From assembly GCF_002929305.1 (NCBI RefSeq), contig NZ_PJIO01000011.1:55603-119602 (forward strand): a stretch of DNA of 64,000 nucleotides, given 5' to 3'. This DNA is from Arthrobacter sp. GMC3. Its GTDB lineage: Bacteria; Actinomycetota; Actinomycetes; Actinomycetales; Micrococcaceae. The notes below the pieces were generated by a model. The model was given only the letters and a program-made list of their open reading frames with translations, made no database searches and was not told the DNA's origin. Below, one piece after another: positions 54,126 to 63,109 of this stretch; position 1 is the first letter of the stretch, and every line of letters begins with the position of its first letter. The position numbers and the translations under genes are program-made.

Positions 54126-56066
54126 CTAGCTACCGGCGGCAGCGGCGAGCATCGCCTTGGCCAGCGGCCCGCCGGTGACGGCACCGAGGTCCCCGTCCTC
54201 AACAAACACTGCCACGGCAATGTCTCCCTGGGCGGCGATCACCCAGGAGTGGGTGCGAGGCGGCGTGTCGGTGCCGTATTCGGCGGTTCCTGTCTTGCCG
54301 ATCGCGGGGGCGCCTGGCAGGTCGGCCAGAATTCCCAGGTAGCCGTCGGTCACCACTGCCCGCATCAGGGTGCGCAGGTCGCCGGCCTCCTTCTCGGTCA
54401 AGGGGGCACCGCCGGCCGCGGTGGACTTTCCATCATGGCCGTCAACGAGCTGCGGAATCACCGGGGTCCCCTTGACCACGGTGGCCATCAGGGTTGCCAT
54501 GGCCAGCGGGGAAACTTGCACCTTGCCCTGTCCGATCATGGATGCTGCATGTTCTGTTCCGGTGGAGTCCCGCGGCACGGCTCCGGTGAACGCGTCAAGG
54601 CCAAGATCGTTGGTCATGCCAATGCCGAGCGCTCCGGCTGCGTCCGCCAATTTGTCCTGCGCCAACTTATCGAACTGCGAAACAAACGCCGTATTGCACG
54701 AGTGCGCCACGGCGGTGGTCAGCGGAATCTCCCCGGTGGCGGATGCGGCATAGCCGGGGGCGTTGAAGAACTTCTTTCCGTCAGCGGTAAATTCGGGGGT
54801 GCAGCTGACAGTGGAGGTGGGGGTCATCCCCAGGCGGAAGAGTCCCAGCGAGGTGGCAATCTTGAAGGTGGATCCGGGCGCATATTGTCCCAGGAATGCG
54901 GTGTTGTAGCCGTTGCTGTCGGGTCCGTTTGCCGAGGCGAGGATCGCACCGGTGGATGGGCGCAGCACCACAATGGAACTCGGTGTTTTCACGGAGGCCA
55001 AGGCGTCCTCGGCGGCCGTCTGCAGGGTCGGCACCAGCGTGGTCTTGACGTCCTTGCCGTTCACCGGCGCCGCTTGAAACAGCACGCGTGCTGGCACGGT
55101 TCCAGCCGCAGGTGAGGGGCTAGCAGTCGGGGAAGCGCCGGATGCGGCGGGGGCCGGTGCCGTGGCAAGGACGCTAATCCCGGGAGTGCCGGCAAGTTGT
55201 GCATCAAAGGAGGCCTGCAAGCCGCTGGACCCAACGGTCTGCCCCGCAACCACCTGGCCCTTGGATTTTTCAATGTCCTCAGCCGTGGCATCGTGGACCG
55301 TGCCCAGAAGGGCTTGGGCAAATGTGCGCGACGGCGCCAGCGGCATGGTTCCGGGAGTGGCCAGGAAGCCCTTGATCGCCTTTAGCTGTCCTTGATCTAG
55401 TGCTGCAAAGGCTTCCTCGCGCAAGGTGATGGCGTCCACAAACGCCACCGGACCGTAGGCCTTGACCTTGGCCAGGTAGGTGGCCGGGTCAATGCCGACG
55501 ACGGCGGCCAACGCGTTCGCTGAGGCTTCCGCCTCAGCGTCACTGAGGCCGTCCTTGTTGATGCCAACAATTCTGACGGGGCGGTCGGTAACGATCGGCG
55601 TCCCGTCCCCGGCCAGGATGCCCGCCCGCTGTCCGTACTGGGTGTCGATTTTCAGCCGTTCCCCGGCCTTCAAGCTTGGCTCGAGCATTTCGGGGGTCCA
55701 GGTGATGGTCCAGGCGTTGCCGTTGCGCTTCATGTCGGCGCCAGTCTTGTACGTCCAGGGCTTGGCCAGTTTGGGAATGTTCCAGGAGTAGTTCAAGGAA
55801 ACCCGTGCAGTGTCGCCGTCACCTGCCACGACGTTGTCCACGCTCACCTGGGGCCACACCGGATCGATGCCCTTGGCGAGTTCGGTCAGCTCCTTTTGGA
55901 CGTCGGCGCCCGGCTTGTCGAAACTGACATCACCCACCGTGTGTGCGGTGAGGGCTGCTGCGAGCGCCTTGGCGGTTCCGCTGCCGTCATCCTTGGCCGG
56001 TGTGCACGCTGCACCGGTGAGAACGAGGGCTAGGACTGCTAGCAAAGCTGAGACGCGACGAATCAT
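54126..56066 (-). CDS. Penicillin-binding protein, class B transpeptidase with NTF2-like domain
   Basis: A 646-residue lipoprotein (lipobox LTGAAC, Cys21). Residues about 28-140 are an NTF2-like domain (MecA_N type), then the PBP dimer region to about 340 with a Pro/Ala/Ser insert at 302-322. The transpeptidase carries SxxK at 399-402 (STFK), SxN at 456-458 (SCN) and KTG at 591-593. It crosslinks peptidoglycan outside the membrane. The layout is that of PBP2a/PbpA-like low-affinity enzymes, though this does not show beta-lactam resistance. GGGAG precedes the ATG. Confidence 0.95.
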   Translation of the reverse strand: MIRRVSALLAVLALVLTGAACTPAKDDGSGTAKALAAALTAHTVGDVSFDKPGADVQKELTELAKGIDPVWPQVSVDNVVAGDGDTARVSLNYSWNIPKLAKPWTYKTGADMKRNGNAWTITWTPEMLEPSLKAGERLKIDTQYGQRAGILAGDGTPIVTDRPVRIVGINKDGLSDAEAEASANALAAVVGIDPATYLAKVKAYGPVAFVDAITLREEAFAALDQGQLKAIKGFLATPGTMPLAPSRTFAQALLGTVHDATAEDIEKSKGQVVAGQTVGSSGLQASFDAQLAGTPGISVLATAPAPAASGASPTASPSPAAGTVPARVLFQAAPVNGKDVKTTLVPTLQTAAEDALASVKTPSSIVVLRPSTGAILASANGPDSNGYNTAFLGQYAPGSTFKIATSLGLFRLGMTPTSTVSCTPEFTADGKKFFNAPGYAASATGEIPLTTAVAHSCNTAFVSQFDKLAQDKLADAAGALGIGMTNDLGLDAFTGAVPRDSTGTEHAASMIGQGKVQVSPLAMATLMATVVKGTPVIPQLVDGHDGKSTAAGGAPLTEKEAGDLRTLMRAVVTDGYLGILADLPGAPAIGKTGTAEYGTDTPPRTHSWVIAAQGDIAVAVFVEDGDLGAVTGGPLAKAMLAAAAGS

Positions 56067-56211
56067 GAACTCCCTGACGTTGATTTGTGCTCCAGCCTAC
56101 CCATAGCAGTACACAATGCCGTTCAGGCGCACGAACCGGTGGCAGGCTGGAGAGCTGCTAGAGGCTAAAATTGTTGGTCAGCAACCGCCACCAGCAAGGA
56201 GATCCACCCGC

Positions 56212-56742
56212 ATGGCCAAGAAGAAACCCTGGAACTGGGTGGGGACACTGGGCTGCACCGTTTTGATTGCTCTTTTTGTCGCGGGCGGCATCATGGGCGT
56301 GTCCAAGAGCATGACTGACGCGGACAGGACTGCCGCCCTTGAGAGCGCTGACACCACGCTGCACGAGGTTTCTGGCACGGTGGCTAAAGTGGGGACCGGC
56401 GGAAAATCCAGCAGCAGGATCATCCACGTGGCGTTCACAACTCGTGACGGCGTCCCCGTCTCAACACGTGTCTACACAGCCGGAAGTAACAGGAACTACG
56501 CCAAAAATCAGCGGGTTGGGGTGGTGTACGCGGCTCAAATGCCCGAGGCCGCCCGGCTGGCAGTCGACCCAGGAAGGCCATACACCCTGTCGGGGAGAAT
56601 AGTTTCGGCAGTGATCGGTTGGGCCATCGCGCTAGTTCTGGTGTGGCTGGCCATCCGGGACATCTGGCCCCGCGCCAAGAAGCACCGTTCCCGGAAACCT
56701 CGGGCGCCCCGCCGGGGGCGGAAGGTCCACTCCAGACGGTAA
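56212..56742 (+). CDS. DUF3592-like two-span membrane protein
   Basis: About 176 residues from ATG at 56212 (MAKKKPWNWVGTLGCTVLIA), with AAGGAG about 10 bases upstream. Span 1 is near residues 8-28 and span 2 is VSAVIGWAIALVLVWLAIRD. The region between (VSGTVAKVGTGGKSSSRIIHV, VYTAGSNRNYAKNQRVGVVY) has the DUF3592 beta pattern. A strongly basic C-terminal tail follows. Function unknown. It ends convergent to the ABC-F gene. Confidence 0.75.
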   Translation: MAKKKPWNWVGTLGCTVLIALFVAGGIMGVSKSMTDADRTAALESADTTLHEVSGTVAKVGTGGKSSSRIIHVAFTTRDGVPVSTRVYTAGSNRNYAKNQRVGVVYAAQMPEAARLAVDPGRPYTLSGRIVSAVIGWAIALVLVWLAIRDIWPRAKKHRSRKPRAPRRGRKVHSRR

Positions 56743-56758
56743 GTCCCGTACAGAATCC

Positions 56759-58345
56759 TTAGCCGCCGCTGACCGCGATTACTCCAGGGTTCTCGGCGTC
56801 GAACATGAGCCTGCGGTTGGCGATCTTGTCGGTGAAGAAGCGGTCGTGGCTGACCACCAGGACGGCGCCGGGGAAATGCAGGAGGGCGCGCTCCATGACC
56901 TGCGTGCTGGACATGTCCAGGTGGTTGGTGGGCTCATCGAGCACCAATACGGAGGCGCCGGATAAAAGGCACTGGGCCATGGCAACACGGGCCCGCTGGC
57001 CACCGGAGAGGTTGCCGATCTTTTGCTTGAGGTCGGCCTCTGAGAATTGGAACATGGCGAGGAACCTGTTCACTGACTTTTTGGTGGCTGTCAGGGCCAG
57101 GCTGTCGGGCATGGCGTTCACGGCGTGAGTGACGGTGTCATCCGGGTCCAGCTCATCCAGGAGCTGGTTGTAGGAGACCAGCCCGCCTCCCTTGGCCCAG
57201 GTCACGTAGCCGGAATCGGCGGCCTCTTCCCCTGTCAGGGCGCGCAGCAGCGTGGACTTTCCCGAGCCGTTGGAGCCTAGGACCACAATCCTGTTGCCGC
57301 GGCGGATCTCAAAGCTGAGGTCGCTGAACAGCGTCCGGTCCCCGTATGCCTTGGTCAGCGATTCGACCCGGCACAGCACGTCCTTGACGTGCAGGCCACC
57401 GTAGATCTCGGTGATGATCTTGTCCACGGGCCGCGGCGCGCGGGACTTCTTAATCTTGGAGAGCTTTGAATCCAACCCTTTGGACGCAGCTTTGGCGGCC
57501 TCGCGGCGATCTGAGATTCCTTCGGATTCAAACGCCAGCAGCTCGGATTCGTGCATGAACTGGCTTTCCAGCGTCTTCAGGCGGAATTGCTTGGCCACCA
57601 CGTATTCGGCAAAGTTGCCGGGGTACTCGTGCAGGTGGAAGTTCTCCAACTCGATGATGCGGGTGACCACGGCGTCGAGGAACTTCCTGTCGTGGGAGAC
57701 GATGATCGCCGCGCCCTTGAAGTTCTTGAACCAGCTTTCAAGCCATTCCACCCCGGCCACGTCGAGGTAGTTGGTGGGCTCATCGAGCAGAAGCACGTCG
57801 GGGGCCTCGAGCAGGATCTTGGCGAGGGCTGCACGGTTGCGCCAGCCCCCGGAAAGCTCGTCGATGGCGCACACCCGGTGGGCCTCGTTGAAGCCCAGGG
57901 TAGTCAGGACCTTGTCGATGTTGCGCTGGTAGTCCCAGCCATCCAGCCGGTCCATGTCCGCAAAGAGGTCTGACTGGCGGTGGATCAGCTTGTCCATCTC
58001 CGCCTCCGACTGATCCACGGCCAGTGCGGCGTCAATGCCTGCCAGTTCCGTCTCGATGTCCTTCACATGCGCGAAGAGTTCCTCCAGCACCTCAAGGATG
58101 GTGGAGGACCCGTTGAGTTCGGAGAACTGGGAGAAGTAGCCAATCTTGGTGCCCAGTTCCACGTTGACGGTGCCGGTGTCCGGCTCAACCTGGTCCATGA
58201 CGAGCTTGAGCAGGGTCGATTTGCCCGAGCCGTTCTTGCCGATCATGCCCACCCGGTCGCCGGCTTCGAGCTTGAAGAACGCCTCGCGCAGCACCTGGAC
58301 CTTGTCAAAGCGCACGCTGACATCGTTCAAACGGATCAAGCTCAT
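56759..58345 (-). CDS. ABC-F family ATPase (ribosome-associated)
   Basis: A 528-residue soluble protein with two ABC domains and no membrane span. Domain 1 has Walker A GMIGKNGSGKSTLLK, signature LSGGWRNRAALA and LLLDEPTNYLDV. Domain 2 has VLGSNGSGKSTLLRAL, LSGGQRARVAMAQ and LVLDEPTNHLDM. The interdomain linker (SKGLDSKLSKIKKSRAPRPV) is typical. ABC-F proteins act on the ribosome in translation or antibiotic protection; which type this is cannot be told. Confidence 0.95.
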   Translation of the reverse strand: MSLIRLNDVSVRFDKVQVLREAFFKLEAGDRVGMIGKNGSGKSTLLKLVMDQVEPDTGTVNVELGTKIGYFSQFSELNGSSTILEVLEELFAHVKDIETELAGIDAALAVDQSEAEMDKLIHRQSDLFADMDRLDGWDYQRNIDKVLTTLGFNEAHRVCAIDELSGGWRNRAALAKILLEAPDVLLLDEPTNYLDVAGVEWLESWFKNFKGAAIIVSHDRKFLDAVVTRIIELENFHLHEYPGNFAEYVVAKQFRLKTLESQFMHESELLAFESEGISDRREAAKAASKGLDSKLSKIKKSRAPRPVDKIITEIYGGLHVKDVLCRVESLTKAYGDRTLFSDLSFEIRRGNRIVVLGSNGSGKSTLLRALTGEEAADSGYVTWAKGGGLVSYNQLLDELDPDDTVTHAVNAMPDSLALTATKKSVNRFLAMFQFSEADLKQKIGNLSGGQRARVAMAQCLLSGASVLVLDEPTNHLDMSSTQVMERALLHFPGAVLVVSHDRFFTDKIANRRLMFDAENPGVIAVSGG

Positions 58346-58420
58346 GGGTGTGGTCCTCTTATGGCAAGTGATGGGGCAGGGAAAACACCCATCTCCACTT
58401 TACCGCCCAGGGCGCTGTGA

Positions 58421-59215
58421 CTACTTCAATGCCCGGGCCGCGGTGCGTGTGAAGGACCACCGCAGCACTGGGTCAAGGATCCCGCCGAATCGAAGCAGGA
58501 CACGAGTCGCCGTGTCTGCGGTGATGTTCGGGGTATTGCGCCCGATTCCCCGGGCCAGCGCGGCGGCAACAATTTGTGCCGGCATGGGCTTGATTGCCCC
58601 GGAAATCGCGGCCGTTTCAGGGGGCTTGCGCAAATTCTCCGCGGCGAAGCCGGGAGTGTCGGTGTCTGGCGGGTACAGAACGCTCACATTCACCCCAGCC
58701 GGAGCCACCTCGTAGCGCAGCGAATCGGCCAGGCCGCGAATGGCATATTTGCTGGCACCGTAGGCGGTATAGCCCGGTACCCCAATGACGCCGGCCGTTG
58801 AACTCACCAGGACCACATGGCCGGATCCTTGGGCAACCATTCCTGGCAGGACCTTACGAAGGGCCGCCACCGCGCCGTGAAGGTTGAGCCGGAATTGTTG
58901 CTCAAATTCTGCGTCGGGAACCTCCAGGAATCTTCCGGGCAATGCCGTTCCGGCACAACACACCAAAACGTCGCACTGGCCGTTGGCCGCCGTCAACGCG
59001 TCGATGGCGGCGCTCAGCGATTGTTCATCGGCGGCGTCTGCACTGCGCCAGGAAACTCCTGCTCCAAGGCCCTCGGCCCGTTCCTTGAGTGCCGCCTCGC
59101 CGCGGGCAATCAGCGAAACCCTGGCCCCGGCGTCGTACGCTTCTTTGGCAAACGCGGCCCCGATTCCCTGCGAACCTCCGGTGATAATGACGTGGGCACC
59201 GCGCAGTTTGGTCAT
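58421..59215 (-). CDS. Short-chain dehydrogenase/reductase
   Basis: A 264-residue Rossmann enzyme. The cofactor motif is IITGGSQGIGAAFAKEAYDAG, NNAG is replaced by VCCAGTALPG, the catalytic Ser is in VLVSSTAGVIG and YxxxK is YTAYGASKYAIRGLADSLRYE. The PPDTDTPGF stretch after it resembles 3-ketodihydrosphingosine reductase-like SDRs. Substrate unknown. It is divergent from the GAP-family gene. Confidence 0.93.
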   Translation of the reverse strand: MTKLRGAHVIITGGSQGIGAAFAKEAYDAGARVSLIARGEAALKERAEGLGAGVSWRSADAADEQSLSAAIDALTAANGQCDVLVCCAGTALPGRFLEVPDAEFEQQFRLNLHGAVAALRKVLPGMVAQGSGHVVLVSSTAGVIGVPGYTAYGASKYAIRGLADSLRYEVAPAGVNVSVLYPPDTDTPGFAAENLRKPPETAAISGAIKPMPAQIVAAALARGIGRNTPNITADTATRVLLRFGGILDPVLRWSFTRTAARALK

Positions 59216-59305
59216 GGGTGAGATTATAGGCGCCGCCGGTTCCGGCCAGGGCCCTGTTCGTGGGAAACTTCGAGGGGGTCATGAGAGCAAATAAGGGAGC
59301 GCACC

Positions 59306-59977
59306 ATGAATGAGGTTATCGGGAGTCTGCTACCCCTCGGGCTGGCGGTGGCGTTGAGCCCCTTTCCGATCATCATGGTGGTCTTACTGCTGGGATCGGC
59401 CCGCCCCAGGGGCAACGGCCTGGCCTTTCTGGGCGGCTGGCTCGTGGGCATTGCCGCGATTATCGCAATCCTGACATTTGCCATCGACGCCCTGGAGGAT
59501 TCCGGGGCCAGCGAACCGAACGTCGTGGTGGGTGTCCTGAGAATTCTCCTTGGCGTTGCCCTTTTGGTCATGGCTGCCCGGAAGTTCATCAAGCGCTTTG
59601 GCCCGTCCGACGACGGCGGCCTCCCTGGCTGGATGGCCTCCGCCAGCAGCTACTCCCCCGGGCGCAGCTTCGGCATGGGACTGGTGCTCTCCGCCGCGAA
59701 TCCCAAGAACCTGGCCCTCACGGCCGCAGGCGGAATAGCCATCGGGGAAGCCGCCTTCAGCATCACGCAAGAGCTGTGGGCGGCGTTGACCTACCTACTG
59801 ATAGCTTCCGTGACAGTTCTGGTTCCGGTGTCCGGCTACCTGATCGCACCGCAGAAAATGGGCGTTCCCTTGGGACATGTCATGGCGTGGCTGCGCGTGA
59901 ACCACGCCATCATGACCGGGCTGTTGCTGCTGGTCTTCGGATTTGTCTTGATCGGAAACGGGATCGGCAGCTTCTAG
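59306..59977 (+). CDS. GAP family (Sap, sulfolipid-1-addressing-like) membrane protein
   Basis: A 223-residue protein with six hydrophobic stretches. It opens MNEVIGSLLPLGLAVALSPFPI, then PRGNGLAFLGGWLVGIAAI, and later GMGLVLSAANPKNLALTAAGG, both typical of GAP/Sap proteins. LysE-like exporters share the ANPKN region. In mycobacteria the family is linked to glycolipid movement. A role in export is inferred. GGAG lies before the ATG. Confidence 0.9.
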   Translation: MNEVIGSLLPLGLAVALSPFPIIMVVLLLGSARPRGNGLAFLGGWLVGIAAIIAILTFAIDALEDSGASEPNVVVGVLRILLGVALLVMAARKFIKRFGPSDDGGLPGWMASASSYSPGRSFGMGLVLSAANPKNLALTAAGGIAIGEAAFSITQELWAALTYLLIASVTVLVPVSGYLIAPQKMGVPLGHVMAWLRVNHAIMTGLLLLVFGFVLIGNGIGSF

Positions 59978-59986
59978 TGAGGCGCC

Positions 59987-60442
59987 TTACTCCGCTTGCG
60001 AAACAAGGTCGAATCCAGCGTTGCCATCACAGATGGAGGTGATCTTAAGGGTGTAACCCCTAAACGTAATCTCCTCCCCGAGCTTCAAACCCTTGAAATC
60101 CTGCGTCGTGGCCGGTTCCGGCAGACCGGCAAAGAGAGACAAGAAAACCGTCGCCGGATCTTGATCCTCATGAGTGCCCCCTAGTCGAACCAGTGGCGTG
60201 TAGTCACGGCCCTGAATGGAATCGGGAAGCAAGGGGTTTGAACCATTCACGGCTAGAGAAAAACTGTAATTGCCCAGCCCCGTACAACTGACGGAACTCG
60301 CTGAATCGTTGCTTGGAGAACAGGCGGCGATGCTGGCAAGAACAGCGGTTGCCGCCAGGAATCCTGCCATGAGGCGTCTGGTGCCGGGCACAAAACCGCC
60401 GCCGCGGCCCAAGGTTTTGCCTCCCCTGCGAGAATCCTTCAC
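59987..60442 (-). CDS. Small lipoprotein of unknown function
   Basis: About 151 residues if GTG at 60442 is used, which gives a basic n-region (KDSRRGGKTLGR, then TRRLMAGFLAATAVLASIAAC). ATG at 60370 is the alternative and would drop the arginines. The lipobox is ASIAAC. The mature part (about 110 residues) has SVSCTGLGNYSFSL and KITSICDGNAGFDL, a possible disulfide pair. I recognise no family. It is convergent to the GAP gene, 9 bases apart. Confidence 0.6.
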   Translation of the reverse strand: MKDSRRGGKTLGRGGGFVPGTRRLMAGFLAATAVLASIAACSPSNDSASSVSCTGLGNYSFSLAVNGSNPLLPDSIQGRDYTPLVRLGGTHEDQDPATVFLSLFAGLPEPATTQDFKGLKLGEEITFRGYTLKITSICDGNAGFDLVSQAE

Positions 60443-60583
60443 GCGTTCAACCCCGTTGTTTGTCGTCAAAGTAGACCCCCACAACAAAACACTAGAGTTA
60501 TCCGCTTGAAAACTCGATGGGGAGCTGTGCCCATCGCCGAAGGGCCCGTCACCGGGAGGAATGTGTATCAGCGTGGACCACTG

Positions 60584-60627
60584 GACGCCCGGGGCAGGAG
60601 GTCTAGGGGGACCCCACCCCGGGCGTC
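60584..60627 (-). terminator. Hairpin downstream of the VOC gene
   Basis: GACGCCCGGGG at 60584-60594 pairs perfectly with 60617-60627 over 11 bases, and the 22-base loop holds a further G/C-rich pairing. It starts 9 bases past the VOC stop on the minus strand. It has no T-run. Confidence 0.6.
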
Positions 60628-60636
60628 GTGCTTGTT

Positions 60637-61014
60637 CTAGCCGTTGGGGCGGCTGGGGATGTACTGGACCGCCCACTTGTTGCCGTCTGGATCAGCGAAG
60701 TTTACAAAGTGACCCCAGGCCTGAATGTCGACGTCGCTGACGTCCACGCCGTTGGCCTTGAGCTGGGTGTGCGCGGCCTGAATGTCGCTGACTACCATTT
60801 GCAGGCTGGGGGCGCTGCCGGGAGGGGCATCGGTCAGGCCCTCGCCAAAACAGATGGAGCAGGCGGAACCCGGCGGGGTCAGCTGCACAAAGCGGATTCC
60901 CTCCATGGGGCGTTCGTCAAAGTCGGCGTGGAAGCCCACCTTGTTCACATAGAAATCCTTGGCGCGGTCCACATCGGACACGGGGACAAACACAAGTTCA
61001 AGTTTCCAGTCCAT
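60637..61014 (-). CDS. VOC family protein (glyoxalase fold)
   Basis: A 125-residue protein (MDWKLELVFVPVSDVDRAKD). VSDVDRAKDFYVNKVGFHADFD and VNFADPDGNKWAVQYIP are typical of VOC members with a DPDGN ending. The middle has QLTPPGSACSICFGEGL. Substrate unknown. It is distinct from the VOC gene at 3036 and is followed by its own hairpin. Confidence 0.88.
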   Translation of the reverse strand: MDWKLELVFVPVSDVDRAKDFYVNKVGFHADFDERPMEGIRFVQLTPPGSACSICFGEGLTDAPPGSAPSLQMVVSDIQAAHTQLKANGVDVSDVDIQAWGHFVNFADPDGNKWAVQYIPSRPNG

Positions 61015-61094
61015 GCGCCAAACGCTAGCCCTCTACGCCGCTACGCGGAAGAGTTGCGCGCTTCTTGACCCGGATGTTTAGCCAAGATCATCCC

Positions 61095-61979
61095 CTAAGG
61101 GGAGGTTTCAGCGGACTGGAGCGAGCGCAGAAAAAGTGGAATCAAAGGGTCCGTGCTCTCAGCAAGCCATGCGATTCCAATGCTCCAGCGCGCCGAGTCC
61201 AGATCAAGGGGAACTACTTTCACGCCGTCGGGCACTATGGCGCTTGTGCTGGCAGAGACCACGGCGGAACCCACCCCGGCGGCGACCAATGCCAGCACCG
61301 TCAGCAGGTCCGAGCTTTCCTGAAGAACTCCCGGACTGGCACCCAAGTCGGTGAACAGTTGCTGGGTTTGCGCGGTGAGGCCCGGGCCTCGAGCCGGAAT
61401 GAGCCTGATGAGCTGGCGCGCCTGGAGCCAACTGGCCAGCGCTTGCCGGCTGAGTCGGGGCGTCGATTCACCGAAGGGAATGGCCAGGGCAAGCCCGTCG
61501 TGGTGAACCACTTTGCTTGCCAGACCGGCCGGAGCGGGCAGCCGAATGAACCCAACGCTGAGCCTGCCCGTCCGGATTGCCTCGGCTTGGGCCTTGGAGG
61601 ACATATCCTCCAAGGAGATGTCGACGCCGGGATGGCGGGCACGGAAGGTAGCCACGGCGCGGGGTGCCACCTCGAGTGCCGACATGCCGAAGCCGACCGT
61701 GAGCAGCCCCTCGGTTCCTGCGGCCAGGCGCTTCATCCGGCGCTCCAGCGCGTCTGCACGTTGAAGGAGTTCCGTGGCATCAGTAATGAGTGCTTCACCG
61801 GCGGCCGTCAGCGCAGCACCGTGCCGGCCGCGGGAGAAAAGAACAGTGCCGAGTTGGCGCTCCAGCAGTTGAATCTGCTTGGTCAGCGCCGATTGCGTGG
61901 TGGAGAGTTCCGCGGCGGCATGGCCAAAGTTTTGTTGCTGTGCGACCTCAACAAAGGCTCGCAGGAGGCGTATCTCCAT
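61095..61979 (-). CDS. LysR family transcriptional regulator, divergent from a nitrilase-family gene
   Basis: About 294 residues from ATG at 61979 (MEIRLLRAFVEVAQQQNFGH), with AAAGG 6 bases upstream. The frame is open to 62090. The helix-turn-helix is AAAELSTTQSALTKQIQLLERQLG. The substrate-binding domain follows from LTVGFGMSALEVAP. The divergent promoter region has a strong inverted repeat (62009-62031), so control of the nitrilase-like gene is likely. Confidence 0.93.
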   Translation of the reverse strand: MEIRLLRAFVEVAQQQNFGHAAAELSTTQSALTKQIQLLERQLGTVLFSRGRHGAALTAAGEALITDATELLQRADALERRMKRLAAGTEGLLTVGFGMSALEVAPRAVATFRARHPGVDISLEDMSSKAQAEAIRTGRLSVGFIRLPAPAGLASKVVHHDGLALAIPFGESTPRLSRQALASWLQARQLIRLIPARGPGLTAQTQQLFTDLGASPGVLQESSDLLTVLALVAAGVGSAVVSASTSAIVPDGVKVVPLDLDSARWSIGIAWLAESTDPLIPLFLRSLQSAETSP

Positions 61980-62008
61980 GGCATACCTTTCTTTAGCTTT
62001 CCCTGTCA

Positions 62009-62031
62009 TTCTATTCCACAATGGAATTGAA
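62009..62031. promoter_or_regulatory. Candidate LysR operator
   Basis: TTC-T-ATTCC and GGAAT-T-GAA form two inverted arms around a 5-base centre. All paired bases match except the spacer positions. It contains a T-N11-A element typical for LysR boxes and lies 30 bases before the LysR ATG and 77 before the nitrilase ATG. Confidence 0.6.
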
Positions 62032-62107
62032 TTTTGCGAATAATTCATTAGACAGAATGGATTGGGTGGCGCGAGCATGGGGGTAGTCAACGTCCAAGGA
62101 GAAGTTC

Positions 62108-63109
62108 ATGTTCACCCATTCCACTCCCGTTTTGCGCGCTGCCGCCATCCAATTTGAAGCGGTCCCCGACGATCCCATGGCAAACCTGGCCACCATTGTG
62201 CGGCTGGCTACGGAGGCCGCCAGGGCCGGAGCCCAGCTCATTGCCTTTCCGGAGATGTGCCTGATTGGATACTGGCATCTGCGCAGGCAAACACCCCAAC
62301 GGCTACTGGAACTGGCCGAGTCCGAAAATGGCCCGCACGTCAGCACGGTGAGGGAACTTGCCAGCACGCTGGGAGCTGGCATCGGCGTCGGATTTCTGGA
62401 ACTTGGCGACGACGGCCGGCTCTACAATTCCTATTCATTCTGCCTTCCGAACGGGGAGGTGCACACGCATCGCAAGCTCCATGCCTTTGAACATGCAGCC
62501 ATCGACAGTGGCTCGGAATTCACCGTTTTCGACACCCCTTGGGGAATCAGGGTGGGCATCTTGATTTGTTGGGACAACAACCTGGTGGAGAACGTACGGG
62601 CCACGGCGCTGCTGGGCGCCACCGTCCTCGTTGCGCCGCACCAAACAGGTGGCACGGACTCAGCCAGCCCACGCGGGATGAAGCCCATCCCCGTTGAGCT
62701 TTGGGAGAATCGCAAAAGCGACCCGGGTGCCATCGAGGCCGCTTTCAAGGGCCCGCATGGCCGCGGCTGGCTCATGCGCTGGCTCCCCGCCCGTGCCCAC
62801 GACAACGGCCTCTTTGTGGTTTTCAGCAATGGGGTGGGCCGCGACGACGACGAAATTCGCACCGGCAACTCGATGCTCATCGACCCCTACGGGAAGATCA
62901 TCGCCGAAACCTGGGCGGCCGGGGAGGCCGTGGTGATCGCAGACCTTGAGCTGGACCTCATTCCCCGCTCCACCGGCAGACGCTGGATGAGGGGGCGCCG
63001 GCCAGAGCTCTACACCTTGTTGACCGAGCGGCGTGGCAACGAATTGGGTGCCCGCGATGCCCGCTTCTCTCGAGAGCCCGTAGACGTGAAGTCGCCAGCG
63101 GTTTACTAG
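62108..63109 (+). CDS. Carbon-nitrogen hydrolase (nitrilase superfamily)
   Basis: A 333-residue amidase-fold enzyme. The Glu-Lys-Cys triad is Glu49 in AFPEMCLIG, Lys123 in HRKLHAFEH and Cys154 in GILICWDNNLVE. It hydrolyses an amide, carbamoyl or nitrile group; the substrate cannot be read from sequence. AAGGAG lies before the ATG. It is divergent from a LysR gene with a palindrome between, and its last 4 bases overlap the convergent MTHFR-like gene. Confidence 0.92.
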   Translation: MFTHSTPVLRAAAIQFEAVPDDPMANLATIVRLATEAARAGAQLIAFPEMCLIGYWHLRRQTPQRLLELAESENGPHVSTVRELASTLGAGIGVGFLELGDDGRLYNSYSFCLPNGEVHTHRKLHAFEHAAIDSGSEFTVFDTPWGIRVGILICWDNNLVENVRATALLGATVLVAPHQTGGTDSASPRGMKPIPVELWENRKSDPGAIEAAFKGPHGRGWLMRWLPARAHDNGLFVVFSNGVGRDDDEIRTGNSMLIDPYGKIIAETWAAGEAVVIADLELDLIPRSTGRRWMRGRRPELYTLLTERRGNELGARDARFSREPVDVKSPAVY